This document shows, one piece after another, positions 1-6,032 of a DNA stretch of 7,000 bases (positions within the stretch are counted from its first letter, which is position 1; the number at the start of each line of letters is the position of its first letter). This DNA is from an uncultured Lachnospiraceae bacterium (GTDB lineage: Bacteria; Bacillota; Clostridia; Lachnospirales; Lachnospiraceae): contig CAJTRU010000118.1 of assembly GCA_910579085.1 (NCBI GenBank), positions 1 through 7,000 of the forward strand. Reading direction: 5' to 3'. Position numbers and translations under genes: made by a program. Under the pieces are notes generated by a model that saw only the letters and a list, made by a program, of their open reading frames with translations, was not told the DNA's origin and searched no databases.

Positions 1-172
1 CTATAAAGGAATATAATTGAAAGAGTATTAAAAATTTATATCTATTAATGAACATGTTCCAATGTAGAGCCTGTTTGAAGGTATATTTGTAGATATAGCA
101 GGTTGTGAAGCAGCAGGAGCAAGGAACTTATGGTTTTAGCCATGAGAGAGCTAAAAACTTATAACATTATTT
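1..172. other. Gene-free leader region
   Basis: No frame on either strand stays open long enough to support a gene. The longest plus-strand stretches here are about 20 codons and match nothing I recognise; they could be remnants of a decayed gene. A small hairpin is visible with arms TTTTAGC (134-140) and GCTAAAA (150-156), just ahead of the strong terminator at 173. The stretch may be the 3' end of an upstream transcript. Confidence 0.5.
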
Positions 173-222
173 AAAAACAAGGCAGGGTATATGCTTATAA
201 ACATATATTCTGCCTTGTTTTT
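173..222. terminator. Strong rho-independent terminator
   Basis: The arms AAAAACAAGGCAG (173-185) and CTGCCTTGTTTTT (210-222) are perfect 13-base inverted repeats. Pairing continues inward through GGTATATG and CATATATT, with two G-U pairs, leaving an 8-base loop. The U-rich 3' arm, and the A-rich 5' arm read from the other strand, would let it work in both directions. It separates whatever lies upstream from the recombination cluster that starts at 293. Confidence 0.9.
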
Positions 223-292
223 GTATTTTCTGCATTTTCATTTATACATTATCTCCATGTAACAAATTAAATTATCACTGAAAGGGGATTTT

Positions 293-418
293 ATGAGGAA
301 CGTTTTATTCAAAACAGGAAAAATTGCATGGAAGGTACTGAAAGAAACAGCAGGAGGCATTGTAACGCTTATGTCATTTGTAGAAGCAGTTGCAAAAAGG
401 AAAGGAGGGAAGAAATAA
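293..418 (+). CDS. Small basic protein translationally coupled to DUF932 gene
   Basis: This is a 41-residue reading frame that I do not recognise. It starts at an ATG five bases after a good ribosome binding site (AAAGGGG, 281-287) and ends with a TAA that overlaps the next ATG as TAATG at 416-420, the usual arrangement for translational coupling. The ribosome binding site of the DUF932 gene (AAAGGAGGG, 401-409) lies inside its last codons. The peptide has a basic N-terminal half, a short hydrophobic middle (GGIVTLMSFVEAVA, about residues 21-34) and a lysine-rich tail (KRKGGKK). The middle is too short and too weakly hydrophobic for a convincing membrane segment and may be an amphipathic helix. 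It may be a real small phage-type protein, or a leader whose translation opens the DUF932 start. Confidence 0.6.
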   Translation: MRNVLFKTGKIAWKVLKETAGGIVTLMSFVEAVAKRKGGKK

Positions 419-1353
419 TGGCAGCAGAAGTTGAAACAATGTTTTTTACAGGCAGGGAAAAGCCCTGGCATGGTTTAGGTACAATGGTGGAAGATGCACC
501 AGATTCAAGGGAGGCGTTAATTGCAGCAGGTCTTGACTGGGATGTAGTACAGAAACCAGTGTTTACACAGGACGGGGTACAGGTTAAAGGTTATTATGCC
601 AATGTAAGGGATTATGACAGTTCAGTCCTTGGCATTGTCACCAGCCGTTATAAAGTGGTGCAGAACAGGGATGCCTTTGCATTTACTGACAGCCTTCTTG
701 GTGAGGGTGTACGTTATGAAACAGCAGGAAGCCTTATGGGAGGAAGGAAGACATGGATTTTAGCAAAACTCCCGGAAAAGTACATAATACAGGGTGAACA
801 GGTTATGCCATACCTTGTATTTTCAAATACACATGACGGTTCAGGGGCTATAAAGATTGCAATGACGCCTGTCAGGGTGGTATGCAATAATACCCTTAAC
901 CTTGCCCTGGAAAATGCAGACCGTATATGGTCAGTACACCATACTGGTGATACTGGTGCTAAACTGGAAGATGCAAAGGAAACCATATACAGGGCAGAGG
1001 AATATATGTCAGGGCTTGGCAGGGCATTTGACATGCTTTCAAAGAAAAAGGTTACAGATGCCGCTGTAAAAGAATATATATCCCTTCTGCTGCCTGTCCC
1101 AGACGGTGCGTCCCAGACAGCAGAGAAAAATGTGCTTAAACAGCGTGGGGATATAATGATGCGTTATAAGTATGCGCCAGATTTAAAGGACATGCCAGGG
1201 AACTGTTACCGTTTTATAAATGCGGTATCTGATTTTGCAACACATTCAAAACCATTGCGTGAAACAAGGAATTACAGGGAAACCCTGTTTAACAAAACAA
1301 TGGAGGGAAGCCCTGTGACTGACAAGGCTTTTAAGCTTGTTATGGCAGCATAA
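418..1353 (+). CDS. DUF932 phage/plasmid-like protein
   Basis: This 311-residue protein matches the DUF932 (phage/plasmid-like, TIGR03299-type) family in length and motifs. The N-terminal signature TGREKPWHGLG lies near residues 11-21, followed by AGLDWDV. The core has YKVVQNRDAF and the segment around VRVVCNNTLNLAL, all typical of the family. The start is the ATG at 418, eight bases after AAAGGAGGG; a longer frame reaching back to 328 lacks a ribosome binding site and would overlap the small upstream gene. The biochemical role of DUF932 is not established. The family is repeatedly found on phages, plasmids and integrative elements near recombination genes, and here it leads directly into the exonuclease and annealase genes, so a role in element DNA metabolism is the natural inference. 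The next gene begins 34 bases downstream with no terminator between. Confidence 0.9.
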   Translation: MAAEVETMFFTGREKPWHGLGTMVEDAPDSREALIAAGLDWDVVQKPVFTQDGVQVKGYYANVRDYDSSVLGIVTSRYKVVQNRDAFAFTDSLLGEGVRYETAGSLMGGRKTWILAKLPEKYIIQGEQVMPYLVFSNTHDGSGAIKIAMTPVRVVCNNTLNLALENADRIWSVHHTGDTGAKLEDAKETIYRAEEYMSGLGRAFDMLSKKKVTDAAVKEYISLLLPVPDGASQTAEKNVLKQRGDIMMRYKYAPDLKDMPGNCYRFINAVSDFATHSKPLRETRNYRETLFNKTMEGSPVTDKAFKLVMAA

Positions 1354-1387
1354 AAATAACATGGATATGGGAAATGGAGGAAAAAAT

Positions 1388-3304
1388 ATGCAGGGGACAG
1401 AAGGGTTTGCAGAGGAAACAGCCAGTGTTTTAAGGAAGAAACTTGGCAATGGGTATAAAGTAAGAAAACTTACTGTAGAAAAAATAAATAAAGGTAAAGT
1501 TTATGCACTTTTAATAACAGACGGGGAAAACATGGTTTCACCAGCTTTTTACCTTGAAAGTTTTTACAGCAGGCATATTTCATACGGGTATACTGCTGCC
1601 GAAACAGCAGAAAGCATTATAAAGGAATATAACAGCATAGAAGGGCTTATTAAAGAGGACAGAAACCTTGCATTAAACCTTTCCAGAAAGGAATGGGTAA
1701 AAGAGAGGCTGTTCCTGGTATTAATTAACAAGGACAAAAACAAGGATTTCCTCAGTGATGCAGTATATTCAGAATATGCAGGTCTTGCACTGGTACTGTA
1801 TGTGCTTGCAGGAGATGGCATGGACAGCATGGCTAAAATTAAAGTTACAAAAAGCATGTGCAGGGGCTTTGGATGGGATGAAAAGGATACTGCCGGTTAT
1901 GCACTGGAAAATACAGCCAGGCTTTTACCTGTGGGATTATGCCCGTTAGAGAAATTAATAAACAGGCTTTTAAACCCGAAGGATGGAGGAGTGCAGCCAG
2001 CAGGCGGCAGTATCCCAGGCTGTAAAGGGGAATGGCTTGTAATGTCAAACCAGAAAGGGATATACGGGGCAGCAGCAATATTTTATCCAGGAGTATTAAA
2101 GAGGCTTGCAGAAAGGAAAGGCGCAAGCCTGTTCCTTATACCTTCAAGCATACATGAATTTATAATTATCCCTGACAACGGGTTATATAACCCCAGGGAC
2201 TTGGAAGATATGCTAAGGGAAGTGAACTGTACAGAAGTTTCACTGGATGAAATCCTGTCAGATAATTTATATTATTACAGTTATGAAAAAGGGGAACTGT
2301 CAGTTTTAAATGCAGGGAATACAGAAACAGTCATTTTACAAGGAGGAAACAGTTTTATGTATAATATCATTGCAAAAACAAAAAATATGGAAAAACAGGA
2401 ATGGTTAATGCTAAGGAAGAATGGCATAGGGGGTTCAGATGCAGGTGCAGTATGCGGTTTAAACCCTTATGTGTCACCGCTTGAAGTATATTTTTCAAAA
2501 ACGTGTGAAGGCGTGGATGAAGGAGCACCAGATAATGAGGCAATGCGTGAAGGCAGGGATTTTGAAGATTATGTGGCAAAAAGGTTTACAGAGGCGTCAG
2601 GGTTAAAGGTGAGGCGTTCCAATGTAATGTATGCAAGCAGGGAACACCCTTTTATGATAGCGGATGTGGACAGGATTGTTACAGGCAGGGAAAATGGCAT
2701 AACAGGGCTTGAGTGCAAGACAGCAAGCCCTTACAGTGCAGAAAAATGGAAGGACGGTAAAATACCAGCACATTACATAATGCAATGCTACCATTACATG
2801 TCTGTACTTGGCGCACAAACATGGTATATAGCAGTAATGGTATATGGCAGGGAATTTAAATATATGAAAATTGAACGTGATGAGGAAATAATACAGCAGC
2901 TCATAAGGATTGAAGAAAATTTCTGGAGGCATAATGTAATGGAAAAAGTAATGCCAGAACCAGACGGTTCAGAGGCAGCGGAAGCATTTATAAACAGGAA
3001 TTTTGCAGAAAGCATGGAAGAACTTTCAATACCGCTTGCAGGTTTTGATGAAAAACTCCGCAGGAGGGAAGAAATAGCAGGGCTTATATACCAGCTTGGG
3101 ACTGAAAAGAAAAAGATTGAACAGGAAATAAAAACTTATATGGATAAGGCAGAATATGCAGAGAATGAAAATTTCCTTGTTTCATGGAAAAACAGCACTA
3201 CAAACAGGATAGACACAAAAAGGCTTAAAGCTGAAATGCCAGATATTTATGCCAGGTTTTTAAACACTGTAAAAAGCAGGAGGTTTATTGTAAAGGCTGT
3301 ATAA
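1388..3304 (+). CDS. DUF5688 domain fused to YqaJ-type exonuclease
   Basis: The 638-residue frame starts at an ATG seven bases after GGAGG (1376-1380). Residues 1 to about 310 resemble the DUF5688 family of Lachnospiraceae, whose function is unknown: note YGAAAIFYPGVL (226-237), FLIPSSIHE (249-257) and the end block EILSDNLYYY (288-297). Residues 324-638 form a complete YqaJ/lambda-exonuclease-like nuclease of the PD-(D/E)XK fold. It has GIGGSDAGAVCGLNP, then GRDFEDYV, then the likely metal ligands Asp in ADVDRI and Glu and Lys in LECKTA (residues 105, 119 and 121 of the nuclease part), then a Gln in HYIMQCYHY. Such enzymes degrade one strand of a DNA end to leave a 3' overhang for an annealing protein, here encoded at 4101. 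The two parts are normally separate genes of roughly these sizes. A strong ribosome binding site and ATG (2340-2359) remain at the joint, so a free 315-residue exonuclease may also be made. Confidence 0.88.
   Translation: MQGTEGFAEETASVLRKKLGNGYKVRKLTVEKINKGKVYALLITDGENMVSPAFYLESFYSRHISYGYTAAETAESIIKEYNSIEGLIKEDRNLALNLSRKEWVKERLFLVLINKDKNKDFLSDAVYSEYAGLALVLYVLAGDGMDSMAKIKVTKSMCRGFGWDEKDTAGYALENTARLLPVGLCPLEKLINRLLNPKDGGVQPAGGSIPGCKGEWLVMSNQKGIYGAAAIFYPGVLKRLAERKGASLFLIPSSIHEFIIIPDNGLYNPRDLEDMLREVNCTEVSLDEILSDNLYYYSYEKGELSVLNAGNTETVILQGGNSFMYNIIAKTKNMEKQEWLMLRKNGIGGSDAGAVCGLNPYVSPLEVYFSKTCEGVDEGAPDNEAMREGRDFEDYVAKRFTEASGLKVRRSNVMYASREHPFMIADVDRIVTGRENGITGLECKTASPYSAEKWKDGKIPAHYIMQCYHYMSVLGAQTWYIAVMVYGREFKYMKIERDEEIIQQLIRIEENFWRHNVMEKVMPEPDGSEAAEAFINRNFAESMEELSIPLAGFDEKLRRREEIAGLIYQLGTEKKKIEQEIKTYMDKAEYAENENFLVSWKNSTTNRIDTKRLKAEMPDIYARFLNTVKSRRFIVKAV
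2340..2359 (+). promoter_or_regulatory. Internal ribosome binding site and start for free exonuclease
   Basis: AAGGAGG at 2340-2346 lies ten bases before an in-frame ATG at 2357, exactly where the YqaJ exonuclease domain begins (MYNIIAKTK). The codon covering the start of this site is CAA (2339-2341); a single C-to-T change would turn it into TAA and create the common TAAGGAGG stop-plus-ribosome-binding-site. The site therefore looks inherited from two separate genes, and may still allow the nuclease to be made alone. Confidence 0.65.
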
Positions 3305-3313
3305 AAGCAGTAC

Positions 3314-3342
3314 TTGAACTGGGTTATATGTTTTGTTATAAT
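3314..3342 (+). promoter_or_regulatory. Promoter of toxin-antitoxin operon
   Basis: A sigma-A type promoter is visible: TTGAAC (3314-3319), a 17-base spacer, and a consensus TATAAT (3337-3342) with an extended TG motif (TGT at 3334-3336). The start of transcription would fall near 3349, just ahead of the ribosome binding site AGGGAGG (3351-3357), so the leader is very short. An imperfect inverted repeat, GTACTTG (3310-3316) against CAGGTAC (3344-3350), frames the promoter, and GTTATA occurs twice (3323 and 3335). Either could be the operator for the autoregulation usual in such operons. Confidence 0.75.
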
Positions 3343-3364
3343 ACAGGTACAGGGAGGTGTTTTA

Positions 3365-3604
3365 ATGACAGCACTAAAAATGGAAGCAGTAAGCATAATT
3401 GACAGTATTGAAGACTCTGAAATGGCGGAAGTAGTGGCAGTTTTAAAAAATTTTAAAATAAACAAGAAAAAAGAAAACTACATCAAAGAAGGACTGGATG
3501 GACTGGAAATAATTGAAGCTTTCACAGGGACATTACCAGAAAGCTTTGATTATGAGAAAGAACTGGAAGAAGCACTGGAGGAAAAGTATGGTTCTGTTAA
3601 TTGA
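3365..3604 (+). CDS. Antitoxin of PIN-domain toxin-antitoxin pair
   Basis: This 79-residue acidic protein begins at an ATG seven bases after AGGGAGG, just downstream of its own promoter. The N-terminal part (KMEAVSIIDSIEDSEMAEVVAVLKNF, split here as KMEAVSIIDSIEDSE and MAEVVAVLKNF, about residues 5-30) has the look of short Firmicute antitoxins with an 'II..I.D..M..V...L' helical pattern. After a lysine-rich linker, the C-terminal half is rich in glutamate (YEKELEEALEEKYG), as expected for a flexible tail that wraps round and blocks a basic toxin. Its last 17 bases overlap the toxin gene at 3588, so the two are translationally coupled. The identification rests mainly on size, order and partner rather than on a recognised DNA-binding domain; I cannot assign a named antitoxin family. 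Confidence 0.75.
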   Translation: MTALKMEAVSIIDSIEDSEMAEVVAVLKNFKINKKKENYIKEGLDGLEIIEAFTGTLPESFDYEKELEEALEEKYGSVN

Positions 3605-4007
3605 TACAAATATACTGCTGGATATTTTGCAGCACAGGATACCATTTTATGAAGCTTCAAAAAAGATATTAGATTTATGTGGAAGGAGAGAGGCAGAAGG
3701 ATATATTGCATTACACTCTGTTTCTAATATCTATTTTATATTAAGGAAGCAGTATACCGCAGAAAAAAGACGTTTGCTCCTGGCTGGCATATTAAAAGTA
3801 TTACGTGTATGTGGTGCAGGGTATGAAAGGGTTGTTAATGCTTTGAAAAGGAAGGACTTTGCAGATTTTGAGGACTGCCTCCAGGATGAATGTGCTTCAA
3901 GCATTGGTGCATCTTATATAATTACAAGGAATATAAATGATTTTAAAAGCTCAAAAGTAAAAGCTGTAACACCAGAACAGTTTTTAAGCATAACAGGGCA
4001 GTTGTAA
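3588..4007 (+). CDS. PIN-domain toxin (VapC-like ribonuclease)
   Basis: This 139-residue protein has the layout of a PIN-domain endoribonuclease toxin. The first acidic residue is Asp6 in LLIDTNILLD, followed by the central HSVSNIYFILRK helix. Further acidic residues occur in the DFADFEDCLQDE stretch (Asp93 and Asp96), and Asp118 lies in ITRNINDF near the end. These would form the metal site that cuts RNA, typically tRNA, rRNA or mRNA, when the antitoxin is lost. The start is the ATG at 3588, six bases after GGAGG (3577-3581); the frame is open further upstream but only within the antitoxin gene. A terminator follows at 4036. The pair could stabilise the mobile element by killing or arresting cells that lose it, or act against phages; the sequence does not say which. 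Confidence 0.88.
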   Translation: MVLLIDTNILLDILQHRIPFYEASKKILDLCGRREAEGYIALHSVSNIYFILRKQYTAEKRRLLLAGILKVLRVCGAGYERVVNALKRKDFADFEDCLQDECASSIGASYIITRNINDFKSSKVKAVTPEQFLSITGQL

Positions 4008-4035
4008 AAAATTTAGTTGATAAAAAATAAACATT

Positions 4036-4067
4036 AAAAACGCTGGTTTAGTCAGACTGGCGTTTTT
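4036..4067 (+). terminator. Terminator after toxin gene
   Basis: AAAAACGC (4036-4043) pairs with GCGTTTTT (4060-4067). The stem continues inward through TGGTT and GACTG using G-U pairs, closing a 6-base loop. The 3' arm ends in five T, enough for rho-independent termination, and the A-rich 5' arm could serve the opposite strand. It closes the toxin-antitoxin operon and stands only 22 bases ahead of the next ribosome binding site. Confidence 0.8.
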
Positions 4068-4100
4068 ATTGTTGCAGTTATAATGGAACGGAGGGAATAT

Positions 4101-4805
4101 ATGGCAAATAAAACCATACGCCTTTTAAGGGCAGATGAGATTGAGTGCAGGATATCATCTATAAGTAAAAATGGTGTGAGCCTCCTGCTTTACAAAGATG
4201 CAAGGGTAGACCAGAGGATACTTGATGAAACATTTGGCATATTTGGCTGGAAGAGAAGCCACCAGTGTATTGATGGGAATTTATATTGTACAGTGGAAGT
4301 CTTTGATAAAGAAACAGGGATATGGGTTTCAAAGCAGGATGCAGGAAGTACAGGCAAATCAGAAAAAGAGAAAGAAAAATCACAGGCATCAGATTCTTTC
4401 AAGCGTGCGTGCTTTAACTGGGGCATTGGACGTGAATTATACACAGCACCTTTTATATGGATACCAGCAGGAAGAATAGAAATACAGGAACGTGGTGGGA
4501 AGTTTTACTGTAATGACAGTTTTTCGGTTGCAACAGTTTCTTATAATAAAGAACGTGAGATAAACGGGCTTTCAATAATAAATGGTAAATACAAAGTGGT
4601 TTATGTCCTGGGTGCAGACAACAGTGTACATAGCGTTTCATCAACACAGATGGCTTCACTTAAAAAAGAACTTGCAAGGACAGGGGTAACAGCAGATGAA
4701 GTAAAGGAAAGATACCATGTCACAAGCCTTGAAAATATGCCAGATGATATTTATAAACGTGTAATGTCAGCACTTTCAAGGACAAGGACAGAAGGGGCAG
4801 CATGA
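4101..4805 (+). CDS. Rad52-like single-strand annealing protein
   Basis: This 234-residue protein resembles the phage-type Rad52/Rad22 family of Firmicutes. The N-terminal half carries SLLLYKDARVDQRILDE (27-43), FGWKR, and the most conserved block, ASDSFKRACFNWGIGRELY (96-114), followed by TAPFIWIPAG. The C-terminal part (from about 180) has the helical TQMASLKKELARTGV segment often seen at the end of these proteins. Such proteins form rings on single-stranded DNA and anneal complementary strands. The YqaJ exonuclease encoded at 1388-3304 would supply that single-stranded DNA, making a two-part recombinase analogous to lambda Red. The start is the ATG at 4101, five bases after GGAGGG (4090-4095). 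Unusually, the toxin-antitoxin operon and its terminator separate it from the exonuclease, and no good promoter is visible in front of it. Confidence 0.87.
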   Translation: MANKTIRLLRADEIECRISSISKNGVSLLLYKDARVDQRILDETFGIFGWKRSHQCIDGNLYCTVEVFDKETGIWVSKQDAGSTGKSEKEKEKSQASDSFKRACFNWGIGRELYTAPFIWIPAGRIEIQERGGKFYCNDSFSVATVSYNKEREINGLSIINGKYKVVYVLGADNSVHSVSSTQMASLKKELARTGVTADEVKERYHVTSLENMPDDIYKRVMSALSRTRTEGAA

Positions 4806-4829
4806 TATATAATTTATATGGGTAAATGT

Positions 4830-4882
4830 ATATACAGGCAGGCGTTTTATATAAAACAGGCTGTTATAAACTGCCTGTATAT
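4830..4882. repeat. Perfect inverted repeat enclosing a second palindrome
   Basis: ATATACAGGCAG (4830-4841) and CTGCCTGTATAT (4871-4882) are perfect 12-base arms. The 29-base interior holds a 14-base palindrome, GTTTTATATAAAAC (4844-4857), and next to it AACAG-G-CTGTT (4855-4865), which could form a second small hairpin. No T-run follows, so it is not a standard terminator. It may be a protein-binding or recombination site, or a structured RNA between the annealase gene and the decayed gene downstream. Confidence 0.7.
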
Positions 4883-4915
4883 GTTATAGTAATAATAACA
4901 GGAAGGGGAAGATAA

Positions 4916-5388
4916 ATGAAGGATACAAAAATACAATGGCATCCGGGTTTTGTAGCAGCAATGGAAATGGAATTTAAAGAGGACAGGAAAAACCTGGAAT
5001 TTGAAAGTGAGCATAACCTGATGGAATACAAGTCACCTTCGGACAGCCTTGATATTGACACTTTCTATAAAGTGACAGGTTACGCATGTCTTTATAAGTC
5101 TTATGGTAAAACAACAGACGGGAATCCATACTGGAAGTAACTTTAAATGCGAACAGCAGTTTAATTGAAGAACTGAGGGGAGATGCTAAAATGGGTGAAA
5201 TGATTTTAAAAGTGGTACAGCCTTTAATGCTTGAAAGGGAGAAAAAGGCAGAAAACAGGGGAATTGAAAAGGGCAAAATACTTGGGGCGGTAGAAATTCT
5301 CCGTAATTTTAACAGCAATGAAGAAATAAAAACAATAATTATGGGAAAATACCATCTTACTGAAAGTGATGAAGAAAAATATTTATAG
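4916..5388 (+). pseudogene. Decayed Rpn-like PD-(D/E)XK family gene
   Basis: Two reading frames together look like the two ends of one larger gene. The first (4916-5140, 74 residues, good ribosome binding site GGAAGGGG) begins KDTKIQWHPGFVAAMEMEF and ends near GYACLYKSYG, both marks of a common Lachnospiraceae family related to Rpn-type nucleases and transposase-like proteins. The second, in another frame and open from 5110 to 5388, reads ESILEVTLNANSSLIEELRGD and ends GKILGAVEILRNF...EEKYL, the usual C-terminus of that family. Intact members, as I remember them, run to about 300 residues. The stretch between EHNL and MEYKSP lacks some 40 residues that carry the first catalytic aspartate, although the Glu-x-Lys of MEYKSP remains. 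A larger part is missing between the two frames. An ATG at 5191 could start a 65-residue peptide from the tail, but this is probably not functional. Confidence 0.8.
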
Positions 5389-5419
5389 TAAAATATAAAG
5401 TTATTTCCATATTGAAATT

Positions 5420-5463
5420 AAATAAGACACTGGTACAGCTAATAATTCCAGCGTCTTATTTTT
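5420..5463 (+). terminator. Terminator after the decayed gene
   Basis: AAATAAGACACTGG (5420-5433) pairs with CCAGCGTCTTATTT (5448-5461) with one A-C mismatch and a 14-base loop. Five T occur at 5459-5463 at the end of the stem. The next 84 bases up to the following gene are very AT-rich. They contain a TATAAT at 5523-5528, but it is too close to the ribosome binding site at 5531 to be its promoter. Confidence 0.8.
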
Positions 5464-5547
5464 ATATTAATTTTTAGGATATACATATAAATATTATAAC
5501 AGATTAAATAGTGTAATGATTATATAATATAAAGGAGCGTGTTATTA

Positions 5548-5916
5548 ATGAAACAGAGAATAAGCAGAAAAAAAGACTGTATGGAAGATATAAAACAGCT
5601 TACAGAAAAAATTATTGATGAATATAAAATGTTTTGGTATGAAATGATGGAAAAAGATAAAAATGAGATTTTTGAATCTTGTAATAAAATTAAATTCTAT
5701 AGTTGTGTGTCGGAATATTTTGAATGGGAGGAAAATATAGATAAAAAATATGTGGAGGCATTGAAAAACATTATACATCCACTGGGAGCATTATGGCAGT
5801 ATTATCTTGACCATGAGTATATAAGAGCATCTACATGGGATGATATAGATGGACTGCTTTCATGTTTTGCCGACAGGCTTCCAGAGGGTATAATGCCTGA
5901 CAGTATAGAAGAATAG
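5548..5916 (+). CDS. Unrecognised acidic protein, possibly DUF3848-like
   Basis: I do not firmly recognise this 122-residue protein. The chosen start is the ATG at 5548, ten bases after AAAGGAG (5531-5537); a GTG at 5539 is too close to that site. The first 40 residues are strongly charged and probably helical (EDIKQLTEKIIDEYKMFWYEMMEKDKNE). The pattern that follows resembles the small DUF3848 proteins of clostridial mobile elements in length and spacing, though not closely in sequence: an aromatic-rich FYSCVSEYFEWEE (50-62), then HPLGALWQYYLDHEY (77-91), then a tail with DDIDGLLSCFADRL (98-111). There is no signal peptide or membrane segment. It stands alone between a terminator and the convergent relaxase operon, in DNA more AT-rich than the recombination cluster. 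Confidence 0.7.
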   Translation: MKQRISRKKDCMEDIKQLTEKIIDEYKMFWYEMMEKDKNEIFESCNKIKFYSCVSEYFEWEENIDKKYVEALKNIIHPLGALWQYYLDHEYIRASTWDDIDGLLSCFADRLPEGIMPDSIEE

Positions 5917-5992
5917 AATGATAAAATAAAGCATATGCAAATATGATAATTTATTAATTACTGGTTATATGTACGATATTAATGTAGACAGG

Positions 5993-6026
5993 GTGAGGTT
6001 ATATAGTTAAAGATATACAGCCTCAC
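5993..6026. terminator. Probable shared hairpin between convergent genes
   Basis: GTGAGGTTATATA (5993-6005) pairs with TATACAGCCTCAC (6014-6026), with one G-U pair and one mismatch, around an 8-base loop. It lies between the ends of two convergent genes, the usual place for a bidirectional terminator. Read on the plus strand it is followed by TTTGGTTT; on the minus strand there is no T-run, so termination of the relaxase operon here is doubtful. Confidence 0.5.
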
Positions 6027-6032
6027 TTTGGT

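Noticed and set aside
50..59. GAACATGTTC palindrome as a LexA (SOS) box
   Set aside because: Gram-positive LexA sites have GAAC and GTTC separated by four bases; here only two separate them, and no gene start follows closely.
221..248. TTGTAT with TATACA as a promoter for the recombination cluster
   Set aside because: Both boxes are weak matches and the -35 overlaps the terminator T-run. A promoter somewhere in 223-280 is expected, but I cannot place it.
4079..4084. TATAAT as the annealase promoter
   Set aside because: There is no -35 element at the right distance, and transcription would begin almost within the ribosome binding site.
4802..4825. ATG overlapping the annealase stop (ATGA) as a coupled gene
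   Set aside because: It encodes only seven residues before a stop.
5191..5388. An independent 65-residue gene
   Set aside because: The same frame is open back to 5110 and matches the C-terminal end of the family whose N-terminus is at 4916, so it is treated as part of one pseudogene.
5523..5528. TATAAT as the promoter of the 122-residue protein
   Set aside because: It lies two bases before the ribosome binding site, so a transcript would start at or after that site.
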